From contig JAGQQW010000001.1 of NCBI GenBank assembly GCA_020426005.1, positions 1 through 32,908 on the forward strand: DNA of 32,908 nt. Direction: 5' to 3'. Position numbers and translations under genes: made by a program. The notes under the pieces were generated by a model. It searched no databases and was not told the DNA's origin. It saw only the letters and a list, made by a program, of their open reading frames with translations. The stretch comes from Planctomycetota bacterium. Its GTDB lineage: Bacteria; Planctomycetota; UBA1135; GCA-002748355. Positions 8,998 to 17,874 of this stretch are shown in pieces; within the stretch, counting starts at the first letter, position 1, and the number at the start of each line of letters is the position of its first letter.

Positions 8998-9038
8998 GGG
9001 TGTCTCCGATCGAACGTGTCGGAGGGGGCATCGGGTGG

Positions 9039-9058
9039 GGGCACGGGTGAGTGTGCCC
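9039..9058 (-). terminator. Weak stem-loop between two minus-strand genes
   Basis: GGGCAC at 9039-9044 pairs with GTGCCC at 9053-9058 around an eight-base loop, 29 bases past the stop of the beta-helix gene. There is no T-run after it, so it is a poor intrinsic terminator and might only be a processing or attenuation hairpin. Confidence 0.25.
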
Positions 9059-9086
9059 TACTCCATAGTTCGAGCGTCCGGCTCGG

Positions 9087-10259
9087 TTACCGGACCACTT
9101 GCAGCACCGGTGCCGAGAACTCCATCTGGACTTTGGACGTCAGGAGGAGGCCCTGGTAGCCGAGCTCGAGGCCGAGGAACTGCGGCGACGAAAGATGCTG
9201 CAACCAAATGGTGAACGACTCGCTCGAGCCGAAGACCGACGCGCCGAGCAAGACTTCCGCATTGGAGTTCAACCACCACGCACCGATACCCGGCCACGCC
9301 TTCGGCGCACTCGTGATGCCCACGAAGACCGCTCCGATCTCGCCCTGGCGTCCGTAGAGCTGCAGCCGCGTCGCCGCCGTCAAGAACGTGAACCCCGCGG
9401 AGAGGCCGACCATCTTCTGTTTCGACACGGTTGCGAATCCGGACACCGGCCCACCCGTCGTCACCCGAGGATCGAGTTCGAGCGTGCTCGTGGCTGAACC
9501 GAGCATGCACGACGCCTGGGACGCCCCACTGCCACCGCCCGACACCTCGGTCTGCGAGTCGCCACGCACACGTACCTTCGAAGTGCCCTTCGCGGTGATG
9601 GCTGGGGACGAGCCGAGGAAACTGCCGTTGTCCCCACCACGCAGGATGCAGTTGGTCACGTCCAGTTCGCTGTCGGTGATCGAGATGCCGGTACCGATCA
9701 ACGCATTGATCATCAGTGTCGGCACCAGAAAGGTATCCGCGAGAAACACCCGGCTGCGATTCGCGTAGATCGTCGACTTGAGCGCACAACCGTGCACGGT
9801 CACGGCATCGCAGTTGTCGACGTGAATCGTCGAGAGTGGTGAGAAACCACGCGCGATGGCGAACCCGGTCAACGCAACGGTTCCTGGACAATTGCGAACC
9901 GTGACGAACGTGCCCTCGAGGATGAACCCAGCGACCGTGCACGTCTGACCTTTCGGGATGTTCTCGATGACGACGACGTTGGTCGTCGTCGTGATGTACG
10001 CACCGCCGAAATCGGCATAGACAGTGAGCGCCTTGGTGATCCTCGGCGCGGTGTAATGGCCACCACGGATCCGAATCCGATCGCCGGCTGATGCAGCATC
10101 GACCGCGGGTTGGATGTCGGTGAAGTCGGTGCCTGGCCCATTGGCTTGGTCGACGATCCAAGTCTTCTGTGCGCGTAGCGCACCAGTAGCGACGAACGCT
10201 ATCGACAGAACGAAAGCGAGGTTTTTCATTAGGGTGATCCGGGTGTTTGGATGGGTCAT
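9087..10259 (-). CDS. Secreted parallel beta-helix protein
   Basis: 390 residues from ATG 10259, chosen because AAGGAG lies seven bases upstream; the inner ATG at 10229 has no such site. The signal peptide ends GALRAQ near residue 31. Next comes 'GTDFTDIQPAVDAASAGDRI', the opening usual for right-handed beta-helix (pectate-lyase-like, DUF1565-type) proteins, then short strand-turn repeats with Asn/Cys/Val ladders (for example FVTVRNCPGTVALTGFAIA) to about residue 200. The last ~95 residues form a separate beta domain with spaced pattern LG-x-x-L-x-YQ-x-x-LL, resembling the C-terminal domain of the subtilisin-like protease encoded at 25135-27786. It is probably exported and surface-associated; no catalytic residues are assigned. 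Confidence 0.82.
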   Translation of the reverse strand: MTHPNTRITLMKNLAFVLSIAFVATGALRAQKTWIVDQANGPGTDFTDIQPAVDAASAGDRIRIRGGHYTAPRITKALTVYADFGGAYITTTTNVVVIENIPKGQTCTVAGFILEGTFVTVRNCPGTVALTGFAIARGFSPLSTIHVDNCDAVTVHGCALKSTIYANRSRVFLADTFLVPTLMINALIGTGISITDSELDVTNCILRGGDNGSFLGSSPAITAKGTSKVRVRGDSQTEVSGGGSGASQASCMLGSATSTLELDPRVTTGGPVSGFATVSKQKMVGLSAGFTFLTAATRLQLYGRQGEIGAVFVGITSAPKAWPGIGAWWLNSNAEVLLGASVFGSSESFTIWLQHLSSPQFLGLELGYQGLLLTSKVQMEFSAPVLQVVR

Positions 10260-10276
10260 GTTGTGCTCCTTGGGTT

Positions 10277-10315
10277 GCATCGGTGGGACCACAACGCATG
10301 CAATCTAACCGATGC
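10277..10315. promoter_or_regulatory. 8-bp inverted repeat between divergent beta-helix gene and polA
   Basis: GCATCGGT (10277-10284) and ACCGATGC (10308-10315) are perfect inverted arms 23 bases apart, and GCATGC (10296-10301), itself a palindrome, lies close to the centre. The site fills most of the 108-bp region between divergent start codons, so it could be an operator serving either gene. Confidence 0.3.
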
Positions 10316-10327
10316 GCCGCGAGGCGC
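10314..10327 (+). promoter_or_regulatory. GNRA-capped hairpin in the polA leader
   Basis: GCGCC-GCGA-GGCGC forms a five-pair stem with a GCGA tetraloop, 40 bases before the polA start. It may be a leader structure; no T-run follows. Confidence 0.25.
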
Positions 10328-10367
10328 GCACACGATTCTGAGCGAGCGTGGCGCTACCATCCCCCGC

Positions 10368-13100
10368 ATGGTGCGGACCTACCTGATCGACGGCACGGCT
10401 TTGGCCTATCGCGCTCACTTCGCATTCACGGCGCGCGGAGACGGGCTGACCACAGCAGACGGGCACCCCACTTCGGCGACGTACGGGTTCATCCTGTCGC
10501 TCCGCGCACTGCTCCAGAAAGAATCGCCGGACTGCATCGCGGTCGCGTTCGACGGGCCCACTGAGCATCTCGAGCGCACCGAACTCTTCCCTGAATACAA
10601 GGCGACCCGCGAGAAGGCGCCGGACGAACTGCTGATGCAGTTCGACGACGTGCGCAACGTCGTCGAGGGCTTCGGGATTCCGATCATCGAAATGAAGGGG
10701 CAAGAAGCCGACGACGTCATCGGCACTCTCGCCCGTCGCTGCGCAGAAAAGGGACATGAAGTCTTCGTCGTGACCGCGGACAAGGACTTCATGCAACTCG
10801 TCGACGACGACAAGATTCGGTTGTACGACCTGCGCACGAAGGCGAACGAACCGACGCGCATCATCGGTCCCGACGAAGTCTTCGAGAAGTTCGGCGTGAA
10901 GCCGGAACAGATGATGGACCTCCTCGCCCTGATGGGCGACACGAGCGACAACATCCCCGGAGTTGCCGGGGTCGGCCCCAAGACCGCTGCCAAACTCCTG
11001 TCCGAACACGGAACGCTCGACGCAGTGCTCGCTGCGGCTCCGTCGATGAAGAAGTCGAAGCTGCGCGACAACCTGATCGAGAACGAATCCAACGCTCGCC
11101 TCTCGCACGAACTCGTGCGTATCCGGACCGATCTCGACTTGCCGATCGGCCCCGACGACCTCGGGCCGCCGAATCCGGACGCCGGTCGACTCGTCGAGCT
11201 GTTCCAGCGACTCGAGTTCCGGCGCTACGCCGAAGAGTTCGCGAAGCTCGCAGACGAAGGGAGTGCGGTCGTCTCGTCGGATCGCGAGAGTCTCGACGTG
11301 CGAACCGTAACGACCGTCGAGGGTTGCAACGCACTGGCTCGACGACTCCGCGAAGCGCGATCCTTCGTCGTCGAAGCCATCCATGGCGATGACCACGACG
11401 TGCTCGGGCTCGCGTTCTCGATCCGTGAGGGACAAGCGTTCTACGTAGCATTGCCCCGGCAAGAACAGCGTTCCGACCTCGCGGCCATGCTGACGTGCTT
11501 CCGAGAACCGATCGCAGCGGATACCGATGCGGTCGCGTCGTCGGACCTCAAGGCCGTTTGGCACGCGTTCTTGCCGTTCGACATTCGAGTCGGCAACGGA
11601 ATCTTCGACGCCAAGCTCGCGAGTTACTGCGTCGCTCCCGGTATTCGACGCCACGACGTCCGTAGCCTGGCGCTCAGCGCGCTCGGTCGCGGCCTCGAGG
11701 GATTCGAACAACTGACGGGCACCGCAAGAAATCGACGCGCGGCGCGTGACATCCCGATCGACGAACTCAGCGTGTGGGCCGGTGCACGCGCCGAGACCGT
11801 CCTGCGACTGCGCGAACACCTCGAGCGCGAGTTGAAGGAGAACGAGGTCGAGAGCGTCTACCACGACATTGAACTGCCACTCGTGCCGGTACTCGCCGAC
11901 ATGGAGAGTCGGGGCATCACCGTGAGCACGGACGTTCTCGATGAGCTGCGAGAGGACTTCTCGAAACGACTGAAGAACCTCGAGACGGAGATCCACCACC
12001 TTGCGGGTGATCACGACACGGCAGACCTCAACCTCGCGAGCCCGCAACAAGTCGGTGATCTGTTGTTCTCACAACTCGAGATCGCCAAGCAACTCGGTCG
12101 CCGTGCACCTAAGCGAACCAAGACGGGACAATGGGCGACCGATGCGGCCACGCTCGATCGCTTCGGCGATCATGAGATCGTGGCCGCGATCCTCGAATGG
12201 CGTCGTCTGTCCAAACTCATGGGAACGTACGTCGACGCGCTGCCGAAACTGATCGGCTCAGACGGCCGCATCCATACGAGCTTCAACCAGACGGTTGCCG
12301 CGACCGGTCGTCTGTCGAGCGAGGACCCGAATCTCCAGAACATCCCGATTCGCACCGAGGACGGACGACAACTGCGCCGCGCGTTCGTCGCAGGCGAACC
12401 TGGCTGGGTCGTCGTGTCGGCCGACTACTCGCAGATCGAACTACGCATCCTCGCCCATCTCTCGGGGGACGAGAACCTGCGCAAGGGCTTCGCCGAAGGT
12501 GAAGACGTGCACCGGCGCACCGCTTCGATCGTCTTCGGAGTCTTGCCCCAAGCCGTCGACACTACGCTGCGCAGTCACGCCAAGGTCGTCAACTACGGGC
12601 TCGTCTACGGCATGGGAGTGAGCCGCCTCGCGAACGAAACCGGCATGTCGCAAGTCGATGCCAAGAAGTTCATCGATGCCTACTTCCGCGCGATGCCGAA
12701 AGTGAAGGGCTGGCTCGACGGCACACTACAGAGTGCACGCGCGAGCGGCGAGGTCCGCACCTTGTTCGGGCGGCGCCGGCCGATTCCCGAGATTCACTCG
12801 GACGCCGCGCGCTTGCGCGTTGGCGCCGAGAACGTCGCCGTCAACTCTCCGATCCAGGGCACCGCGGCCGATATCGTCAAGCGCGCGATGATCGCACTCC
12901 ACGCCGAGCTACGCCGCCGCGAACTCGCGGGCCGCATGCTGCTCCAGGTGCACGACGAACTCGTTCTCGAGTGCCCCGAGGTCGAACTCGAAGAGACGAT
13001 CGACGTCATCCGCTCGTGCATGGAAGGCGCCGCAGAGCTGAGTGTCCCACTCGACGTCGATGTCGGCCACGGTAAGAGCTGGCTCGACGCGCACGGCTGA
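10368..13100 (+). CDS. polA: DNA polymerase I
   Basis: 910 residues from ATG 10368; the frame is open back to 10251, but the family N-terminus (YLIDGTALAYRAHFA) fixes this start. No good ribosome site is visible. The 5'-3' exonuclease domain covers ~1-290 with acidic motifs such as QEADDVIGTLA and VTADKDFMQLV, and a GVAGVGPKTA helix-hairpin-helix. The 3'-5' exonuclease domain (~305-500) is degenerate: the usual DTE is replaced by E336-A-I, and the other two metal-binding aspartates are missing, so proofreading is probably lost. The polymerase domain has motif A ADYSQIELR (D686), motif B R735...K739...Y743-G and motif C VHDELVLE (D863). Tyr743 sits where E. coli has Phe762. Its role would be Okazaki-fragment processing and repair. 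It converges on hypE with a 4-bp gap. Confidence 0.97.
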   Translation: MVRTYLIDGTALAYRAHFAFTARGDGLTTADGHPTSATYGFILSLRALLQKESPDCIAVAFDGPTEHLERTELFPEYKATREKAPDELLMQFDDVRNVVEGFGIPIIEMKGQEADDVIGTLARRCAEKGHEVFVVTADKDFMQLVDDDKIRLYDLRTKANEPTRIIGPDEVFEKFGVKPEQMMDLLALMGDTSDNIPGVAGVGPKTAAKLLSEHGTLDAVLAAAPSMKKSKLRDNLIENESNARLSHELVRIRTDLDLPIGPDDLGPPNPDAGRLVELFQRLEFRRYAEEFAKLADEGSAVVSSDRESLDVRTVTTVEGCNALARRLREARSFVVEAIHGDDHDVLGLAFSIREGQAFYVALPRQEQRSDLAAMLTCFREPIAADTDAVASSDLKAVWHAFLPFDIRVGNGIFDAKLASYCVAPGIRRHDVRSLALSALGRGLEGFEQLTGTARNRRAARDIPIDELSVWAGARAETVLRLREHLERELKENEVESVYHDIELPLVPVLADMESRGITVSTDVLDELREDFSKRLKNLETEIHHLAGDHDTADLNLASPQQVGDLLFSQLEIAKQLGRRAPKRTKTGQWATDAATLDRFGDHEIVAAILEWRRLSKLMGTYVDALPKLIGSDGRIHTSFNQTVAATGRLSSEDPNLQNIPIRTEDGRQLRRAFVAGEPGWVVVSADYSQIELRILAHLSGDENLRKGFAEGEDVHRRTASIVFGVLPQAVDTTLRSHAKVVNYGLVYGMGVSRLANETGMSQVDAKKFIDAYFRAMPKVKGWLDGTLQSARASGEVRTLFGRRRPIPEIHSDAARLRVGAENVAVNSPIQGTAADIVKRAMIALHAELRRRELAGRMLLQVHDELVLECPEVELEETIDVIRSCMEGAAELSVPLDVDVGHGKSWLDAHG

Positions 13101-13104
13101 GCGC

Positions 13105-14118
13105 TCAACAAATTCTCGGCAGCTCAATCCCCGACAAGTAGTCGAGCGGATGCACGCCGCGACCAGCAGTTCGGAGCACCACGGGTGCCATCGCTCGGTC
13201 TCTGGAAATGACGGCTCCGATCACGCTCGCGTTGCAGCCGTTCGGATGCGCCCGCAGCGCAGCAACGAGACCCGCAGCATCGTCCGCGGCAACGAAGAAG
13301 ATCACGCGACCTTCGCACGCGAGATACAGCGGATCGAGCCCCAAGAGATCGCAAACCCCTCGCGTCTCTTCTCGCACGTGAATCGCATCTTCGTCGAGTT
13401 CGATTCCGACGCGCGCCCTCAGCGCGACTTCGTTACAGACGGTCGCGACTCCCCCTCGTGTCGGATCGTGTGCGACACGAATCGCCGCACCGCTCGCGAA
13501 CGCGAGTCCGACCAGATCCGAGACCGGTGAACAGTCGGACACGAGATCGCGCAGGACCATTCCATGACGGCAAGCCAGGATCACGGCTCCGTGATCCCCG
13601 AGCGAACCACTGCTGACGAGGACATCTCCCGGCGTGACTCGCGCATCGCCGAGTTCGCGGTCGGGCGGCACGACGCCGAGCCCGCTCGTCACGGCAAACG
13701 CACGGTCACCCTTGCCGCGTGGGACGACTTTCGTATCCCCGGCGACGATCGTGACGCCCGCTTCGCCCGCCGCACGCGCAGCACCGGCGGTGAGCCGAGT
13801 GAGCAGCTCACGCGAGCACCCCTCTTCGAGGATCAAGGCCCACGTCAACCACAAGGGAATCGCACCGGCAACCGCGAGATCATTGACGGTCCCGCAGACG
13901 GACAGATACCCCAGATCCCCTCCGGGAAACTCGAGTGGATCAACGACGAACCCGTCGGTCGTGAGCGCTGGACGCCCCGCAGGGAGCGGCGGCAGAACTG
14001 CAGCATCCGACATGGTACGCAGCCACGGGTTGTCCAAGGCCGGAACGAAGAGTTCGGACACGAGTTGCCCCGTCAGCCGTCCACCACCGCCATGCGCGAG
14101 CAGAATGGTTTCGTCCAT
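13105..14118 (-). CDS. hypE: Hydrogenase maturation protein HypE
   Basis: 337 residues. HypE dehydrates the thiocarboxamide that HypF places on its C-terminal cysteine, giving the thiocyanate that supplies the cyanide ligands of the NiFe site. Seen here: the N-terminal ILLAHGGGG signature, an AIR-synthase/PurM-like ATP-binding body (TTDGFVVDPLEFPGGDLG, GTVNDLAVAGA, AHDPTRGGVAT) and the diagnostic C-terminus PRIC with C337. ATG 14118 has AGGA five bases upstream; ATG 14124 would instead overlap the hypD stop as ATGA, so the start is uncertain by two codons. It is the last gene of the hydrogenase operon. Confidence 0.96.
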   Translation of the reverse strand: MDETILLAHGGGGRLTGQLVSELFVPALDNPWLRTMSDAAVLPPLPAGRPALTTDGFVVDPLEFPGGDLGYLSVCGTVNDLAVAGAIPLWLTWALILEEGCSRELLTRLTAGAARAAGEAGVTIVAGDTKVVPRGKGDRAFAVTSGLGVVPPDRELGDARVTPGDVLVSSGSLGDHGAVILACRHGMVLRDLVSDCSPVSDLVGLAFASGAAIRVAHDPTRGGVATVCNEVALRARVGIELDEDAIHVREETRGVCDLLGLDPLYLACEGRVIFFVAADDAAGLVAALRAHPNGCNASVIGAVISRDRAMAPVVLRTAGRGVHPLDYLSGIELPRIC

Positions 14119-14120
14119 GA

Positions 14121-15239
14121 TCATCCTGCGTGGCTCGCTTCCCGTGCGAACCGTTCGTGTCGGTACCAGGCGGCGCACGTCCCCTCACTCGAGACCATGC
14201 ATGCGCCAATCGGCTGATCGGGATCGCATCCGCGACCGAATAGAGGGCATTCGGTCGGCACGATGGCTCCACGCAGCACCTCGCCGCAGCAACAGCCTTT
14301 GGGCTCGAGTGGTATTGGGACTTCTACCGAGATCCTCGAGGCATCGCGATGCGCGAAGGCGGCGCGCAACGCGACGCCGGACGCATCGATCCAGCCGAGT
14401 CCGCGCCACGAGGTATCTGCGGGTTCGAACACACGATCCATCAGCCGTTGCGCCTCGAGATTCCCGCATGCGGTCACGGCTCGTGAGTAGACGTTCTCGA
14501 TGACGGACTCGCCGCGCAGACATTGACGCACGAGCGCGAGCAGACCGAGCAAGAGCTCGACCGGACTGAACCCGGTGACGACGGCGTGGACACGACACTC
14601 GTCCGCGAGGAAGCCGTATGCATGACTGCCGAGAACGACCGACACGTGCCCCGGTAGCACGAAGCCATCGACGTGCACGACTTCGTCGGCAAGGAGCGCG
14701 CGAAGCGCCGGCTCGATCCGCTTGCCGCCCGCGAGCACCAAGAAGTTGGAGATCCCGTCTCGCTCGGCTTCGAGAACGGTGGCAGCGATGGCGGGCGTGG
14801 TCGTCTCGAAACCGACGGCCAAGAAGACGACGCGGCGATCTGGATTCACGCGAGCGTAATCGAGCGCGTCCCGAGGAGAGTAGACGACGTGCACGCTGGC
14901 TCCGTTCGCGGACGCCAACCCCAACGTGCGGCGACGACTCGCCGGGACACGAACGAGATCGCCAAACGTCGCGATCGTCACGTCAGGAAGCTCTGCGAGC
15001 GCTAACGCGTGATCGAGGTACTCGACTGGAGTCACACAGACCGGACAGCCAGGCCCGGAGATCAAACGTACGTTGTTCGGCAAACGATTGCGAAGGCCCG
15101 CGGCGGAGATCGCGTGCGTGTGGGTTCCGCAAACCTCCATGAATGTCACGGGCGCGTCGAGTCGTTCGGCCTCGATCATGAGACGTTGCTGAAGGCGCGC
15201 GATTCGTGATGGATCGGACCAGGTATCCAGCCGCGTCAT
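14121..15239 (-). CDS. hypD: Hydrogenase maturation protein HypD
   Basis: 372 residues. HypD is the iron-sulfur scaffold on which, with HypC, the Fe(CN)2CO unit is assembled. Conserved motifs are all present: CGTHTH (C37), GPGCPVC (C65, C68), GFETTTP, and the C-terminal cysteine-rich region with CCCGEVLRG, CPLFGRGCDP and GACMVSSEGTCAAWY, which holds the 4Fe-4S cluster. Its ATG (15239) overlaps the hypC stop as ATGA, with AGGGAAG upstream. Length is typical for the family. Confidence 0.97.
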   Translation of the reverse strand: MTRLDTWSDPSRIARLQQRLMIEAERLDAPVTFMEVCGTHTHAISAAGLRNRLPNNVRLISGPGCPVCVTPVEYLDHALALAELPDVTIATFGDLVRVPASRRRTLGLASANGASVHVVYSPRDALDYARVNPDRRVVFLAVGFETTTPAIAATVLEAERDGISNFLVLAGGKRIEPALRALLADEVVHVDGFVLPGHVSVVLGSHAYGFLADECRVHAVVTGFSPVELLLGLLALVRQCLRGESVIENVYSRAVTACGNLEAQRLMDRVFEPADTSWRGLGWIDASGVALRAAFAHRDASRISVEVPIPLEPKGCCCGEVLRGAIVPTECPLFGRGCDPDQPIGACMVSSEGTCAAWYRHERFAREASHAG

Positions 15240-15502
15240 CGTGCTTCCCTCTCGCGCAGGTCGGGTTCGGGAGGACGTAGTACGGAACGATCCCCGAGTA
15301 CTTCGTCTACGAGCGCCAACGTTCTCCGTGCTTCGTGAGCATCGACGGTCCCGATCGCAAACCCTGCGTGCACGAGCACGAAATCCCCTGGCAGCGCATC
15401 CGGCTCGAGCATCAAACTGATGGAACGTCGAACTCCGCGTAACTCGGCGATTCCATCGAATTCACGTCGTGAGAGCAGCTTCATCGGCAAGGCGAGACAC
15501 AT
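15236..15502 (-). CDS. hypC: Hydrogenase maturation chaperone HypC
   Basis: 88 residues. HypC carries the iron group with HypD and chaperones the large-subunit precursor. The start is fixed by the family N-terminus MCLALPM, whose Cys2 is the functional residue, at ATG 15502 behind a strong AGGAGGG. A longer upstream frame is ignored. A hydrophobic beta-barrel core follows (DFVLVHAGFAIGTVDAHEA). The gene begins inside the last 22 bases of hypF and its TGA overlaps hypD, so translation of the hyp genes is coupled. Confidence 0.95.
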   Translation of the reverse strand: MCLALPMKLLSRREFDGIAELRGVRRSISLMLEPDALPGDFVLVHAGFAIGTVDAHEARRTLALVDEVLGDRSVLRPPEPDLREREAR

Positions 15503-17874
15503 GAATCCCTCCTGTGCGGCTCGACGACGAGCCACGAATCACTGGGACGAGAGCGTGCGAAAGCCGCGAGTGCGGCCTGCCCGTAGGCGAGTCCACCATC
15601 ACCCGGCGGCAACCTACGAGCACGGAGGACGGTCAAACCTCGACGCCGGAGCTGCGCCTCGAGGTCCGCGACGAGCAAGCGATTCGCGAAGCAGCCACCG
15701 GCGAGAGCGACACGGATGCAGCCGGCGGGCAACACGCGCATCGTGAGCTCTGCGGCAAGCTCGGAGAACGTCGCGAACAGCCCACGCGCAACAGTCGCGA
15801 CCGGAATGCCGTCGCGAATGCAACGTGCGGCGGCGACGATCAGTTCTGCCTGTGGTAGCTCAGCGACGCCGCCTTCCAGCGAGACGGGAAGGCGTAGAAC
15901 TTCCGTCGCTCGTGCCGCCGTCGCCTCCAACGAGAGGGCTGCTTCTCCTTCGTATCGGTTGTGGACACACAGACCGAGCAGCGCACCGACGGCCTCGAAC
16001 ATCCTGCCAGCACCATGCACACGCGGGAACGCACCACCTTCGGCAACTGCCATCAGCGTGTGCAGTCGCGCACGGTCGATAGAAGCGCCGATCGGCAACG
16101 CATCGAGCCAGTCTCCGTGCCCTGCATCCACCAGCGTCGCCGCTGCGATCCTCCAGGGCTCTCGAACCGCATGCTCCCCGCCGATGAGCGGCAGCCCTTG
16201 TCCGTGCGCGACTCGACAGGCTCGCAGGTCGGAGTCGATCGTGATCCACTCGCATCCCCATGCGGTCGCGTCGATCCCGAAGCCGGTTCCGTCGAGCACG
16301 ATGGCGAGCGCATCGGCACTCGGGCTCGAAGGGAGAGCATCGTGTTCGGCGAGGACCGCAGCAGCATGCGCCAAGTGATGCTGCACACGCACGACTCTCC
16401 CGCCACGTGCGTCGGCAAGCTCGGTCGCGAGTTGGCCGCTCGGATAGTCGGGATGCAGGTCGGCAACGATGACCTGCGGTTCGACGTCGAGGAAGGACTC
16501 GAGCCCGTGCACGACTTCACGCATGAACGTGCGTGCCTCACACGTGTCGAGGTCGCCGACGTGTTGTGATGGGAACGCAAACTCGCCACACGTGATGCAC
16601 ACCGTCGTCTGCAGATGTCCACCGAGCGCGAGGATCGGCTCGCTCGACCTCCCAGGTAGTCGGATCGAGGCTGGCGCATACCCACGCGAACGGCGCAAGA
16701 AACACGGCGCATCCACCGCCGGCATCGTCCGCACGACGCTGTCATCGACGCGGCGCACGATCGCGCGATCGTGGCTCAGAATCGCGTCGGCGATGGAACT
16801 CAGGCGCTCCCGCGCATCCTCGTCGTCGATACAGATCGGCTCGTGACTGCGGTTGCCCGATGTCATGACGAGTGCGTCGTACTCGGCACCTTCGAAGAGT
16901 TCGACGTGCAACGGCGTCGTCGGCAGCATCACTCCGAGATCGTCGAGCCCCTCGACGACCGAATCCGCGATCTCATGAGTCGCGAGTCGCGGCGCGAGCA
17001 CGATCGGTCCTTCTGGCGAGGCGAGGAGTTCGCGATCTTCGGTCCGCAGCTCGACGAGTCGCGACGCCACCCGGAGATCGCGCACCATCACGGCGAGTGG
17101 TTTTCCTTCGCGATGTTTGCGGCTGCGCAGGCGATCGACCACTTCGGAGCGATCTGCACGACAGGCGAGCTGGTAGCCGCCGATTCCTTTCACGGCAACG
17201 ATCGAACCCATCGTGATCGCGTCGCGTACAGACTGGAGAGCAACCCTCCCGTAGAGCCTCTGCGCCACTGCTTTCGATCGTTGCCGATGCAAAGTGGCCT
17301 CGTAGCACACACGTGGCCCGCAGTCGGGACAGCAGATCGGCTCGGCATGGAAGCGACGGTTCGTCGGATCCTCGTATTCGCGTGCACACGAGTCGCACAT
17401 CGGAAACGCGGCCATCGATGTCCACGCACGATCGTACGGCAGTCGCTGCACGATGCTGTACCGTGGGCCGCAGTCCGTGCAGGACACGAACGGGTGCTCG
17501 AAGCGCCGGTCGCCAGGATCGAGGATTTCCTCGCGGCAATGATCGCAGAGCGCGACGTCCGGCGGCACGAGAGCTTGCTCTCTCCGTATTGACGCCGTGG
17601 CTGCGATGGTGAACGCAGGCTCGTCACGCGGCTCTACGTCCTCGACGTCGAGCTCCATGATGTTCGCGAGCGGCGGAAGCGACTCCGCGAGTTCGCACTC
17701 GAAAGCCTGCGCGGACTCCGCCTTTCCTTCCACCTCGATCGTGACACCATGTCCGTCGTTTCGGACGAACCCCACGAGGCCGTGGCGCACGGCCAGTCTG
17801 TAGATCGCTGGTCGAAACCCGACACCTTGGACGACGCCTCGACAGCGCAAGCGGCGACGTACGACGACCATCAT
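15481..17874 (-). CDS. hypF: Carbamoyltransferase HypF
   Basis: 797 residues, slightly longer than the usual ~750. HypF activates carbamoyl phosphate as carbamoyl-adenylate and moves the carbamoyl group to the HypE C-terminal cysteine. Domains in order: acylphosphatase (~8-92, VVQGVGFRP); two four-cysteine zinc fingers (C110/C113/C132/C135 and C160/C163/C182/C185); a YrdC-like domain (~200-385, KGIGGYQLAC, RKHREGKPLAV, TSGNRSHEPI); and a Kae1-like domain (~400-770, HPDYPSGQLA, HHLAHAAAVLAEH, LDGTGFG, GGCFANRLL). ATG 17874 overlaps the protease-gene stop as ATGA, with GAGG seven bases upstream. The last ~20 residues are unconserved-looking and overlap hypC. Confidence 0.97.
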   Translation of the reverse strand: MMVVVRRRLRCRGVVQGVGFRPAIYRLAVRHGLVGFVRNDGHGVTIEVEGKAESAQAFECELAESLPPLANIMELDVEDVEPRDEPAFTIAATASIRREQALVPPDVALCDHCREEILDPGDRRFEHPFVSCTDCGPRYSIVQRLPYDRAWTSMAAFPMCDSCAREYEDPTNRRFHAEPICCPDCGPRVCYEATLHRQRSKAVAQRLYGRVALQSVRDAITMGSIVAVKGIGGYQLACRADRSEVVDRLRSRKHREGKPLAVMVRDLRVASRLVELRTEDRELLASPEGPIVLAPRLATHEIADSVVEGLDDLGVMLPTTPLHVELFEGAEYDALVMTSGNRSHEPICIDDEDARERLSSIADAILSHDRAIVRRVDDSVVRTMPAVDAPCFLRRSRGYAPASIRLPGRSSEPILALGGHLQTTVCITCGEFAFPSQHVGDLDTCEARTFMREVVHGLESFLDVEPQVIVADLHPDYPSGQLATELADARGGRVVRVQHHLAHAAAVLAEHDALPSSPSADALAIVLDGTGFGIDATAWGCEWITIDSDLRACRVAHGQGLPLIGGEHAVREPWRIAAATLVDAGHGDWLDALPIGASIDRARLHTLMAVAEGGAFPRVHGAGRMFEAVGALLGLCVHNRYEGEAALSLEATAARATEVLRLPVSLEGGVAELPQAELIVAAARCIRDGIPVATVARGLFATFSELAAELTMRVLPAGCIRVALAGGCFANRLLVADLEAQLRRRGLTVLRARRLPPGDGGLAYGQAALAAFARSRPSDSWLVVEPHRRDSCVSPCR

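Noticed and set aside
9058..10299. Minus-strand 413-residue frame overlapping the beta-helix gene
   Set aside because: It is shifted relative to the beta-helix frame, His/Arg-rich, and has no signal peptide or fold signature.
10305..12050. Long minus-strand frame of 581 residues antisense to polA
   Set aside because: polA is certain in the opposite strand, and the antisense frame has no motifs.
13086..13140. Intrinsic terminator between convergent polA and hypE
   Set aside because: Only 4 bp separate the stops, and no GC stem followed by a T-run is visible on either strand.
15503..15535. Longer HypC start upstream of MCLALPM
   Set aside because: HypC function needs cysteine at position 2, and the strong AGGAGGG serves ATG 15502.
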